Assembly (NCBI RefSeq): GCF_036884655.1
Contig: NC_088338.1
Location: 2,494,501 to 2,558,500 of the forward strand
Source: Musa acuminata AAA Group
Lineage: Eukaryota > Streptophyta > Magnoliopsida > Zingiberales > Musaceae
Length of the DNA stretch: 64,000 bases
Direction of reading: 5' to 3'
Both the position numbers and the translations under genes were made by a program. Position 1 is the stretch's first letter, and every line of letters begins with the position of its first letter. The notes under the pieces are model-generated. The model was not told the origin of the DNA. It did not search any database and saw nothing but the letters and a program-made list of their open reading frames with translations. Positions 37,216-49,800 of the stretch are shown here, one piece after another.

Positions 37216-38829
37216 AAAGATTCCAAACATGCTATCTGCTATAATTGGATCTAAGATGGCCCTCAGAGTTTGTGTACATAAATTTTCTCTGCAGCAAAGA
37301 TATCTTACTCATAGCAACCCTAAAACATTTTATGATGATCTAATCAAATTAGGTCTATCCAGCCATGATAACCGTCAAAAAATGCAAAGAAAATGTGATG
37401 TCCTGCAGCTTGATACAGAGACCAAAGGGAAAACTGCTTAGATTACATATTTCCATTGACAAAAATCATAAAGCAACAATTTCCAACAACTAATAGCTTT
37501 AGCATCCTCTGAGTGAAAGGGAACTTAAGAATTTCATAAACAGCATGAAAGGCAATTGAGTTATGATAAAGGGAACAGCTTCTGCATATCAACAAGGAAG
37601 ACACATGGTAGCAGTACATGTGGAATACCTGCATGCAGTAAAAGGTACATAATCAAAATTCCTTATCTTTTGAAAAAAACAATGCCAAGGATTAACAGTA
37701 GCCCATATCAAATTCCCAAGAATTTAAATGCCAGTATTGCCTTGTTCTAGAATAGCTAATTGAAGGTACAATTAATCTAGAATCTATCCCTAAGATTAAG
37801 CAATTAGACAGTATTTTCACAAAACTGAATTTACCACAATATTAACCTATTTTTCAGTAACTAACAACATACAGTTCCAGATCTACAAAGGAGAAAGTAA
37901 AATCAGGATAACAGTGGAAGATATTTAAATTCAACACCTCAACCCACATTCAGAATTCAAATGCAGCAGCAATAAAATGTTTAAAGACAATAAATTTAGT
38001 TGCTTCAAAGTAATAGCATATGAACTCAATCTGAGAGGTAGAATATCATAGCCACACCAGAAGATTACTGGTCAAACTAAACTGCTGCTACAACTCATGA
38101 ACAAGAATAAGTTGATAAAAGCATGACATTAAGGTTAATTTTTTTGCAACAATATGAACACCATATCATCTTTAACTAAGGAGATTACTATTTGCAATCC
38201 CCTTTTTGTTATTTACAATCGTTTTTATAAATAGATATATATAACCTTAATTTATAACTTAATTTTAATAAAATATTTTCACTCCTTATCTACAACCTTG
38301 TTTCTTCTCCTTTTTTTCCCATTCTCCTCCTCTTAATCGCCCAATGTGAACTAAAATGACGGGAAAAAAATAGATGATGAAATGGGACAAACTAAAGATC
38401 GAAGAGGAGGAGATTAGAAATAGCTTTTGAAGTTTGTTACAATGATTTAACGCTACAGTGAGAAATAAGATTATGTGCATTCTGTAATAATCCAAAAGAC
38501 ATCATCATCGATTGCATTAACGATATTATATTTCAGACCTTTGCACTATGAGGTGTACGGACGGTGGAGGAGAGCCGGAGGCAATAGGGTGTGCACGTGA
38601 GGGCTGTAGGGAAAAAATAAAAAATAAAACTTTAGGAGGACTGCAAACAGTAAAGTATTATTCTATTAATTTCTAAGGGATTATTAATAGTAAGAAGGCT
38701 GGGAATGGTAGAAAAGAGAAGCAACATAATTGCGTTTGTTTATTAGCATTTACATCGTCTAGCAACACGGATATCATCAGAAAATTTCCGACGAATCAAA
38801 AGCCAAATAGTCAAATAAGTGAAAATAAA

Positions 38830-39240
38830 TTGATGAAATTACCTATAAAAGCATCACAAAAGGAGCATCGGATCGAGGTTGTCTCTTCGGACAAATTATT
38901 CCGGGGACCGCGGGAGAACCAAATCGGGCGATCGGGACCTCAAAGGGCATCTCTCGCAGCGGCGAATCAGGAACCGAGGAGAAAGGCACGAGATCACGGA
39001 CGAGCAAAGGGAAAAAGAGTTGGGTAGCACCGGGAGATGGAGAAAGAAAGAGGACACGCGAGGGCCGGAAATGTGAGGCGTCGCGACGCGGATGGGCTGG
39101 TGACAGCCTCGTGGTTCCGGTTGTGGTAGGCGGTGCTCAGCAGCGGCAACGTGCTCTGCGGTTTGTTTGCCTGCGGAGAAGCGTACCGCGGGAGGGCGGG
39201 CGATCGTTCGATCCACCATCAATTCCCGATCGGACGGTTG
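38830..39240. promoter_or_regulatory. GC-rich island, possible old promoter/leader
   Basis: An isolated GC-rich stretch in AT-rich surroundings. On the minus strand it runs through pyrimidine-rich leader-like sequence and ends near TTTTATAGGTAATTTC (about 38840), a plausible donor. It could be the first, non-coding exon of the dead gene at 36950-37215, about 1.6 kb downstream. There is no open frame with a recognisable product. Confidence 0.3.
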
Positions 39241-40120
39241 ATAAGGGTCAGTAATTTTAGATCGTTTACCATGGTGGACCCCGTGATGTCTCCAATCACA
39301 ACGCAGGTATCGTTCATAAGTATACTTTCAGCAAATAGAAAGAAATAATAGGAATCTGACCACCATTTGGTTCGGTTCAACAGTTGTATTTTAATGTTAA
39401 AGTATTATATATATATATATAGGTTATTAAATTTAAATAATTAATCTAAAAGATTAGCAACAATTCTAATCTGAGTTGAAATAAAAGCAAGCAAATATCA
39501 AAGTCCCTAAGTCCCTTGAAATGTTGTTTCCTGCATATAAGCTTCGAAGGTGATAGAAAGGCAGTTAGGGAATGTTCTGTGCCAGAACATTTCATGAAAT
39601 TTTTTTTTCTATTTTAATCCATCGTAAAAGATTATCTTCATTATGATAATCAAGATCAATAATCATTTACTAAATTTATGTTTGATCGTCGAAAAGATCG
39701 AATTGAAAAATCAACCAGACCTTAGTCTTTTGTACATTAGTTTTGAAATTAGTTCAGATCCATCTTAGCTCTGAAAGAGTGACTTGGGAAAGGTGAGTCA
39801 AAGTTGCAAAGCAAAATAAAGATTTTTTTGTGACTCAAACTTTGTCAAGCTGGTTGCAAAGGAGAAACATTAGTGTCACCCATCAGCAGTCATAGAGTGC
39901 TGAACACAGGAGTGTCACTAATTGCCTACCATTTTTCCTATAAATCCCAGCTCATATGATGATGAACACTCCTTAGCCTATGAACAACTACCCTAACACA
40001 ATCATACAATTCTTCATGCTTGTATGTTACACTAATATAATACATGTACTATGTGCACATGAAGCCAACTTAAAGTCTGCTTCTGCCAATATAATCATGT
40101 CTCCAATAGTTCTCTCATGA

Positions 40121-40141
40121 TTCTTCTTCTTCTTCTTCTTC
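40121..40141. repeat. TTC trinucleotide microsatellite
   Basis: Seven consecutive TTC units in intergenic DNA. The minus-strand frame through it gives a Glu run and has no other support. Confidence 0.85.
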
Positions 40142-41709
40142 TGCAACCAGAGTATTGGAATTCAATGTTTTGGGCATGTCCTTCCTAATTTGCTTCTTCA
40201 TCATCAACAATGATAAAGATGCAAAGCAATATGAAGCCTGTGTTTCCAAAAAAAATACACATAACCAGTACTTCACCATGGTTGTGTAGATTCTTATGCA
40301 ACTTTTGTGCATCTTGAGAACAAATATTGCTCAAAATAGCTGCTACAAAAATTGGGTGCCCTTTGTTATTGAATGGCAGTAGATTAATTGGACTGCTATG
40401 TTAAGTTTCCTTCTGTGGTAGGTTTGAAACACAAAACCAGAGCAGTGGAAGGAATGAACAAAATGATATTTCTTGGAATGAATTGTAAGAGACATTTCAA
40501 CCACAGATGTCAATATCTATTGAGATGAAGTGTTGTTGAGCAATCACACTTCCAGCTGACATCAAAGAAGCTCTGGGACTGACTGCATCACTTGACCTTT
40601 GTCTCACAGCAGTGCACAAAGTTTGTCCAGAACATACATTAAAGAGGGTCATGTGATTTAGTGAATGCTGTGGCCTTGGAGAAGCCTAATTACAAAAGAC
40701 AAAATGGTATAGTTATTACACTAGTGAGGACTGGCTTTATGGTGACAGCAAATGTCTTGTGATTTCTATTAATTCAAACCAACAATGATGATGCATCTAT
40801 CTTATGGTTTTATCCAAAGGAAAAGGATAAAAGATTGCTCTTCATTTTTCACACAAAGGAAGAAGATGTGTGTTTAGCTTCCCCTCAGCCATGTTAGAAA
40901 AAATGTTCTGTTATTGAATCTCTTTTTTTCTGGTTGAAATAAAAGATTTTTGTTGAATCTTTTTTTTTTTGGGTCTTTTTATAACTGCACCTTTAAGCAT
41001 AGATTTGCCAATTGTTGCAGTCCAACTTGATTCCATGTATCTTTTCTAGAAGATTAGCCTGTTGGTATTATCCATTTTTGAGCTCCAAATGCTCACAGCC
41101 ATTAAGCTTTACTAGGAAGAAAAAGCACTTGAGATTTTTTCTACATGTGTTTTGCTTAAAAGCCTCATCTCAAGCAAGTCTGTGGGTAAGTGGTTCAGAG
41201 TCAATTGAAAATGTAAATAGCTGCAAGAAAAAAATTTGTGGTCATGGTTTAATATTAGAGTGAGAAAAATGAAGACTGAAAGGAGAGAGAAAACAGAATA
41301 ATAGTTGATGTGACAATAAGAAAACAATTCCCACCATCAATATTAGATTTAAGAGATACTTCCACCAAGAAGCTTAATCAAATTCAAGGTTCTTAGAGAA
41401 AGAATCATAGGACAGGGCAACACACAAAAAACAATTTGTGGGAAGCATAACAGAAGGTGCAAAAAGCCTAAATTCCATGTTCTTCTTTAGCCTAAAGTCC
41501 ATTGGGCATCTTATTCTTTAGCTGTGTAAAATGCATGAAACCATGATGCCAATCAGCATTGAAATAAGCAACATCTAAGCTTAATGAACTCCAATCTGAG
41601 TGACACGAGACAAAATAATTATAACAAGCTAACATGCAAATCCTGAAAGAAAAAAAAACACTAAATTAACAGAAGAATAGGAGTGAGAAGATGAGATGGG
41701 AATCATTGG

Positions 41710-42489
41710 TTAGTCAAGCTGGAGGGAGGTCTTCTTTGCCAAGTGGTGCTTGTTGTTATGCATCCACACCTTGAGGACCCTTCTCTTCACCCCAATCTCC
41801 TGGCAGAACTGCTGCACCATACTCTCCTCCTGCTTCTGAAGCCTCCACCCCAGCTTCTCAGCAAAGCTCAGCATCTTTTCCTTCTGCTCTGGGGTAAACT
41901 TGGTCCTGAACCTCTTCTTCACCATGGGAGGCCTTGCCATCACCCCGCCCACCACCCCTTCCATCTCATCAGACTCAGAGGCCTGCATGGCACCCAAAGG
42001 CATGATCATGCTGTGTGGTGTAGCCCTTGGAATGAAGCTACGGCTTGCAGGGCTGTAACCAAATGCACCCATCATCTTGCTCCATCTAATGGGTTGGAAG
42101 CAGTCGCACGAGGGCTCTCCTTCTGCCTCTTTCCTATGGAAGTTCCTGTGGCAGCTGCAAGCAGAGCACTTCAGGGCCTCTAGAGTTCCCTCCTCACCAC
42201 TTGGCATGAACTCACCACAGCCATCAGTGGCATTCCCACCGATGGATGCTGCATGGTTCTTGAGGCACTCCCTGTACTTCACCACCACCCCTTTCTTAGT
42301 GCTGAAGGATTTAGCGTTGTGGTGGTCCTCTCTGGTGTCAGTGGAGACGGGAGAAGCAGTGCCATTGGACGAGTGGTGGATGGGAGGGGTGTCATGGATG
42401 CTGCTGTGGCCAGGGGCCTGGCCATGACCACCAAAATATGAACTGTTTATTGGGATTGGGATCTCTTTTTCATGGCCAGAAAGATCCAT
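41710..42489 (-). CDS. Zinc-finger homeodomain (ZF-HD/ZHD) transcription factor
   Basis: Plant-specific nuclear transcription factor. A single exon of 259 aa, intronless as usual for this family. The N-terminal region is rich in His, Ser and Thr. The ZF-HD dimerisation domain spans about 71-121 (KYRECLKNHAASIGG, DGCGEFMPSGEEGTLEALKC, CSCHRNFHRKE) with its conserved Cys and His ligands. The C-terminal homeodomain spans about 191-252 (KKRFRTKFTPEQKEKMLSFA, EKLGWRLQKQ, GVKRRVLKVWMHNNKH), with the family's WMHNNKH in helix 3. Both domains are complete. The start at 42489 yields MDLSGHEKEIPIP, a usual ZHD opening. Which ZHD subgroup it belongs to cannot be settled by eye. Confidence 0.95.
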   Translation of the reverse strand: MDLSGHEKEIPIPINSSYFGGHGQAPGHSSIHDTPPIHHSSNGTASPVSTDTREDHHNAKSFSTKKGVVVKYRECLKNHAASIGGNATDGCGEFMPSGEEGTLEALKCSACSCHRNFHRKEAEGEPSCDCFQPIRWSKMMGAFGYSPASRSFIPRATPHSMIMPLGAMQASESDEMEGVVGGVMARPPMVKKRFRTKFTPEQKEKMLSFAEKLGWRLQKQEESMVQQFCQEIGVKRRVLKVWMHNNKHHLAKKTSLQLD

Positions 42490-45063
42490 TCTCTCTCAAT
42501 ATTTGTGCTATTTCCTTTTGTAGTGTTCTTTTTGACCTCCACTCAACAAGGAAACAGGTCAAGCTCAAGATTTCTTTTTTTGCTGAAAGGAAGGACAATT
42601 GAGAATTTGAAATAGACCAACCTTAAGAACCAAAATTCCAGCTATTAATGATTGCTTTTCCTTGCCCTTTTGACAGAAAACTTGAGCTCCATGGTTCAGG
42701 GGAACCTTATCCAGAGACACACCTCCACCACTTCCAAACCAGAAGACCCAGCAGGAGATAGGAGACACCAGAAGTGGAAGAGATGCTCGAGGACTCGAGT
42801 GTTTGTTCCAAATGACTGCTTTGAAAACTTGGAAGGAAGAAGAAGAAGAAGAAGAAACTTAGGAACTGCGATAAGACCAAACAGTCATTGGTATCTGCAG
42901 AGGTGCTGACCTCCCCCACTAAGAAGGCAAAAAACACTTGACTAAAGTCTTGTTGGTTGTGGAAGATTAGTCTTTCCCACCCATGAGGAAACCAACAAGA
43001 ACCACTGATTCAAATGACCACTTCATTGTCTCAGAGTATACACCTCAAGAATGTAGGCAGAAATACTCCGTGATGGTTCATGCAACAATGCAGCAGAACG
43101 CGTGAGAGCATGGGAGAGAAAAAACCTGACTGCAATTTACTCCAAGAAGCTCTGGCTGGCTTCCTTCATAGGAAGATTCAGAGTGTTTTCCATTGTGCTT
43201 CCCATGGCAAGAAGAAGGAAAACAAACGAGGCCAAAGGGTTGGAAGGATAAAAATGAAATGGTTTGGTAGTATGGTTGTGGTTGAGACACTAAATAGTGG
43301 TCTTACAGCAGTAGTGAGGGAGCAAAAAGGTTGGAACAAGACGGAGGAGAACAGAGAAAGGCTCAGGGGGGCTGTGACCAAACAAAGATAAAGTGTGGGG
43401 TGTTTGCTTTGCTTGCACTATCAGGAATCAAGCTTAGGCTATAGATGGAGGGAGATGACAAAGAGAGAAAGGGAGCTCACTGTAGTGTCAGAAGGGAAGA
43501 GGCACACAGTGAGAGACCACATAATGAATTGGAGGAACACAAGGAAAGGTAGCCACCAAATTCCCCTTGAAAGAAGATAAATGACACATACATGTATCAA
43601 AATATTCAGGAAAAGAGATCCATATATTTAGGAAAACAAACTATTGAGATCTCTATATAAAGTTAAAAGAGTAATTTCACAATGTTAAAAAAGAAAGATT
43701 TTGTTAAAGCAACGGATTAAATATTTTATTTTATCAATATAATTTTTGAAAATATAAGAATCAAGATACTAAAGATTGCTAATTACATGGAGTAATATAT
43801 TGATAACCGTAAACTTAATTATTTAATTTTCTTATCAGATAATTATGATGTGATTAGGTATTGAATTTAGAAAGCAGAAGCCAAGAAATATCATTTTAAT
43901 CTCTTCAATTCAGACTGCCATTCAAAAAGGTGGATAACATGGCCCATGAGATTCATCATCTTTAGCTTTCAGTGACCAAATATCTCCCAGATGTTGAAAA
44001 ATATTCTCCATCACAGAGCTTTTTTTCTTTGCTTTAGAACGAGATGAGATTCTTGAACACGTCTGAAGAAGACGACATGAAAACTTTCAAAGTGGAAGTC
44101 AGCATGAGAAGCTCAGTGCCTTGTTCTTGCCATGTCTGCATCTTCTACATGCATGTTGCTTTATTCTTCAGTACCTCCTTCAGTCAGCTCATCCTTTTCT
44201 TGAATCCTTCTTGCAGCCCTATAATACTGTTTTGTTTTCTTTATTCCTGGAGATCCTTCTATCAGCCTCACTTTGTGGTAATCACAAGTTAGTAGACAGC
44301 ACTTAATGAACAACAACAATTTGCTTCAGAATTGACAGATCATCCTTGAGGAGGGAACAGTTGATGTTGTCTTCTTCAATTTTTTTTTTTTCTAAGCACT
44401 CACCAAAGTCATTTGTCATGATTAATTATGTAAATAAATAGGCTAATTACATAATCCTTCGTAACTATATTTCTTTAGTATCTCGATCTCTAGATTTAAA
44501 AAATTTACATTAAAATCCCTATAGTTAAACCTCTTTAGCATCTATCTCTACTTAAAAAATTTATATTGAAATCTCGTTACGAAAATTAAACATTTAATCT
44601 TATTTACTCTAACATCATTGATTTTACTAACGGAAGATATAGATCGAGTCGAAATTATCTTTTTGTCTATTGTTTTCATGTCATTTATGACATCGATAAC
44701 GTTAACCGTCACATCATTCTCATCGATCATCACCACAACAGTCACCCACGACATCATTGTCCGTCACTATCATTGAAATTATCTTTATGTCAATCATTTT
44801 TATATCATTCATACATGTATTATCACTGTATCTTCTATCGGTAAAGCTAATGACGTTAGGGTACATGAGGTTAAATGTTTCAAATTCGAAAGCAAAATAC
44901 TAAAGAGATCTAACTATAAAATTTTTACGTAATTTTTTTAAATCTAAATATCGAAATACTAAAAAGATTTAGCTACCTAAGACAATTTATAATTAACCCA
45001 AATAAGCTCATATGGGTACAGTCACATATTAAATTTCATTAATGAATGTGTGCTTGTTGGAGT

Positions 45064-45098
<35 letters not shown>

Positions 45099-46874
45099 AA
45101 TTTGGGTTGCTGCAGGAGGGGGGAAGCTGGTAGTTGTGGCAGCAAATTAAATGCATTGTTGGTGTCACAGCGATCACGCGAGTCGTAGGCTCCCAAGCAA
45201 ATCCAACCTTGATTTCTCAGCCAAATATGCCTCATCTCAATCATCTGACACAGCCAAGAAATAATCCTCCTCATCTTATCCCCTTATCCCTTCTTGTTCC
45301 TCTACAGTGTACCCCTCAACCACAAAAAAGACACTGCCATAAGGTCATTATCGCTTCATCTATTTGCCTCATCAATCTAAAAGGTTGGAATAAAAGAATT
45401 AGTGGGGTCCCACGATGGAAATTAGCAAGTCAAACAACAATTTAGGTTCTATTCTTAATGAGCAAAAATGAGCTTACCCTATTCTTTTAAGAACTCAACA
45501 AGAGTATCTAATGTCAATCACATGATCTTTTTATTACTAAATCATATTTTTCTCTTTTGTCTTGCTTTATTCTAAATCAAATTTCTTTAATTTATGATCA
45601 ACTTGTTCTACATTCACTAGACATTAATAATCTTTCTAATCATATTGGTAATTCTGGTAATTTTGAGTCATCAGGTTCTATCTAACCATTCCTTGACTAT
45701 GGTATTAGAATCTCTCCTTCATCAAAATTTTCATGATTTCGTTTTAGATGCTAGTTTTTTTTTCCGGTATAGAATAAATGAAGAAAAGATTTGTAGGACT
45801 CTAAGATGATCTGAAAAAAAAAATTTACCAACTAAACTTTGGCATCTCTCTCTTTTATAAAAAATTTCATAATTCCACTATAGATGGTAGTTTTTTTTCA
45901 TAAAAGATAAATGCTGAAAATATATTTCGATCTCAAAACTTTGTGGAGATCTCATAAAGTCTTAACTAAGCGAAAAATATGTTAGAAAAAATTTTAAACT
46001 TTCAACCTTGAATAAGTGTCACCACCGAACTAATGTTTTAGGTGTATGCTATTAATTCTTATTCAAGTTTTCAAGCTTTTTTTTTCTTTTTCTCAACAAC
46101 ATGAGGAACTTACCTCAGCTGATGTTTATTCACCATCCTCTTTTTATTTCTATGGTGAAGCTTCTAAGAAAATTAGACAAAAGATCATCACCAACCTTGC
46201 AAATTATAATAGACATTGATAGTGGCAAGTGAAGCACATAAACAAACAAGAATAATTGTTTATGATATCATCCAGAAAAAATGCCAAGTGCTAAATCTAA
46301 TCTTTAGAAAAATAACTGAGGCTTTTCTATGATGCACAAGCAATATAAAATCCAGGTCAGCTGGCCTCAGATTAACAAGTTGCTATAATTAAATTAATCT
46401 ACCATTTCTGTGGGGGCGAAATCAAATCTAAGTTGGTTTTAGTCTCAGCAGAAACAACTTGTTCAAGCAACAAAATAAGAACATAATTATGATCATAATT
46501 GTGTAGTTCAAAAGCATAATTACCAACTGATAGGCTCTTATTTATCCGTGCCAACACAATAAAAATGCTCTGTTTCCTTTCTTAATGATTTTGTGATCAT
46601 ATGACATCTATCATGTTAAAAACAGAAGAAAAATGTGGGTTTTATACTATGCAATCGTCTGTTAGCTCGTAAACTGCGTATTATCTTTCAGAAAATAAAG
46701 CTAATTAGCAATGAACACTGATATGAACCATCGATGAATCAGGCATCACCTATTATTTCCTTGGATAACAAAATGGCTTAACCTGGTAGCATTAATTAGG
46801 ACACTGCAGCTTCTCCCTAAGTACCTTTTGTATATGAAGAATGAAAAGGCTTTGTGCATCCATATTTCTCCCTT
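42490..46874. other. Intergenic region upstream of the ZF-HD gene
   Basis: 42490-43560 is purine- and pyrimidine-rich and probably contains the promoter and leader of the ZF-HD gene, including a short GAA repeat near 42836-42856. 44520-44960 contains stop-broken sequence of unknown repeat type. A GA microsatellite is at 45066-45094. The rest is AT-rich. No gene is supported. Confidence 0.5.
45066..45094. repeat. GA dinucleotide microsatellite
   Basis: About 14 uninterrupted GA (AG) units in intergenic DNA. No associated gene. Confidence 0.9.
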
Positions 46875-49800
46875 TCATTTTCTGAATCTACTTTCTGCTG
46901 ACTTGAGCTTACCACACTGTCGAAGACACAAGAAATGACTAGCCTTTGGTGATTGCATGCGGATTCCATGCTTTACCTGATAATAACCAAGAGTAAGAAA
47001 GGCTGAGCTTTTTGAACCTCAAAATCTATATATATGAGAAAAAGGCAAGTGCAAGCTCGATTGCTACCTTTTTTTCTTGGTTTTTGGGTGTTGTCCAACA
47101 GTGGAGGCCAATGCAACAATGTCTTGGCTTGTATTCCCTAACATATGTCATGCCACATTATGCAAGGAATGGATTAAATCAAGGTAGATACAAACACCTG
47201 ATCATAGTTGTAAGATCCTAGTGTTATTGTGTAACACCAAAAAAATCACCCTTCAGCAAGTGTCTTATTACTAAGAATTATGCACTACAATTGGCCCAGG
47301 AAAGTTATTTGACTGAAAAAGAGACCATGAGCAAGAAACAAGATCAGCCACCGATCCACATACAAATGCAAAGTGTTCGAATTTGTTATTTTCTATCCAT
47401 ACCAGTACCTGGTATTCGCATTTTAATCAAGAGTTAGGCATCCCTTTCTCACACTAAAATAGCGTAAAAAACATATACAGGTGTGAATATATAAACTGAT
47501 TCATTTGGATAGATCTGACATGTGCATTTTAAAATAAAATGTGGAACTTCGAAAAAAGTAATAAATATGTCAACTACATAGGAACTCAGCATCAGGTAAG
47601 CAAATGAGTCAATTGTTCGCAAGCAGCTAGTTATTTGGCTCGTTAATGTCTTGCTCAAACTCATTCACAATGTCAATGGACTAGCTTTACTCATTCCAAA
47701 GTTTGGTTTTTACAAAAACCGAGCTTGAACATGACAGAACTTGATTCATCTAGGCTTGCCATCTAACTTGTTAGTTGTTTGACATTTGAGAGATTTTGAG
47801 ATAGTCTAAATCTTACTTCTAATCGCTGAGTTAGTAGTTGAAAACAATTTCTTGTTAAAAATGTGATGTAAAACAATCGATTCCCGAAAATAACTGCTCC
47901 TCTAGAAATTACACCAAAAACTCAATTCTTTTTAGATTCAAAGCTTAGATATTTTATTTCATAGAAAAGAACCTTATTTGGAATCCTTATCCCAAGATGT
48001 CAAGTTTCAAGTCAAAAGATCCCTGAAATAAGTCGACACATGCCTGAACAAAGCAAAGCTTGAGTCAACTGGCTAGATTGCAGTAGAGACAAGCATCTAT
48101 TATTGTCAGCCTACGGAATATGGAGAAAGCAATCAAATACAAAATACCCTTGTAAAAATTCATCAAATTTTTTGTGACACCCTAATTTGCTTCCACATTG
48201 GAAATGTGAGGCTGTTATAAAGGAATATAGGTTAGATGGGTTTTTATCAACTATGACTTGAACATATCAGGTCATGTGGTTTCAGTTTATCAAGTTAATT
48301 GGTGCAAATTTTCATTGGGACAGGTAATGACAATTGATATCATAGCATAACTCGTACAGATAGGATGAGGGGTCCAAGTATGAAAAGGATTACATGTGAC
48401 GAGGCTGGAGGCAATTCAAACATGAAACCATTACTTGATCTCGAACTTTGACAAAAGCCTAAATTAAAGGAGGTTGTAATGACCTATAAGTGGGAGGATA
48501 GTTATGACATATATAAGGCTAATGGGTCTACTATTACTAACCTAGAATAACCAGATTGGGTCATGCGATTCATGCCTATCAACTTAATAAATCTTAGGTT
48601 ACTATATCCAGAGTCTAAGTTAATTACAACAAGTTCTAATTAATATGCAACAGAAATGAAAAAGAAACAGTTGGCTACAATTACTTCACATATTCATCAA
48701 AAGCTGAAAGACTTACTTATTCTCTTTCTCGCAGCTTACTGACTTCTTATTACAGTGCAATAAACTTGGAGACGTGGCATAGTGATCGGCTCCTTCAATT
48801 TGTTTCTTGTTGTGGCCCCCAGTGGCACTGACCTTTAAGTACCTGACCTTGTCATCCAATTCATCGTCCCAATGCCTTGTTGATTTCACTGTTACTATTG
48901 AGGACTGTTTAACACACTGATGGTTGACACCGTTAAGTGGAAGAACTTGGTTCATATCGAGTTTTGACTGATTTACAATCCTAGGGTCTGCAGCTTGAAG
49001 CCATGCAGTCTCCAACCTCTGCTCATCAGGCCCCATTTTTAGAGGCCCTTGGGCTGAAACCCCCTGCCCTTTATCTTTGTTGTTATAGGAACCATTTTTT
49101 CTTTCTGACAGCAACATGGGTATGCTTGTCACAGCATCGTTGCTGTCTCCAGGTGCAGATCTGTCACATTGTTCATAAGATTTTTCTGAAATTCTTTCAT
49201 ATGAATCCAAAATTTTGTTGGCATGAATCCTTTCTTGATTGGAATGGCTACTAAGGTTATCAGAGTCCACCTTCCTCTGCTTATCTTTTTCCATTTGGTT
49301 GCTTACCAGAGATGGCATTGATCGTAATCCTTCGGGTACAACTCCTAATCTAACATCTACATTCTGTCTCAAGACTATCTCCATTGAGTTTGTGATGCTG
49401 CTCAGAAATCTCTGAGCTCTTGATTTAATAATGCTATCCTCGAATCCAATGAAAGCGATCAATGTGCCTGCAAAATGTAGTAAAGTTCTTGTTTGTAAGC
49501 AAATCAAATTTAATATGACAAGGAGAATATAAGAGACAATGTAGTTTCAATAAGAGAATTGCACACGAAGTTCCTCTGGAATATAAAATTGACAATGATA
49601 AAATGGACCACAGATTTAACATGTTTTAGTTCTAATTGTGAGTTTCTCAATAGAGTTTCAGTGTCAGTGATTCCTAGTGACCAAGTGAAATTCCTGCAGC
49701 AATTCTGAATAATAAAGTTTGTCTTGTCTGCCCTCAATAGTTTGCTTGGCTTTCAGGAAAATCACAAAGCACAAATGTAGGACAACATACAACAGCATAT

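Larger units (their letters stand above)
34961..41709. other. Gene-poor intergenic region
   Basis: About 6.7 kb between eIF2D and the ZF-HD gene. The only coding-like signal is the frameshifted membrane-protein fragment at 36950-37215. A GC-rich island lies at 38830-39240, and a short TTC repeat at 40121-40141. The rest is AT-rich with no repeat or gene I can support. Confidence 0.5.

Noticed and set aside
41743..42441. Several plus-strand reading frames of 60-146 codons
   Set aside because: All are antisense shadows of the single-exon ZF-HD gene, which has full domains on the minus strand.
44044..44292. 82-codon plus-strand frame with hydrophobic stretches
   Set aside because: No family resemblance, no splice partners, and skewed T-rich composition; likely chance.
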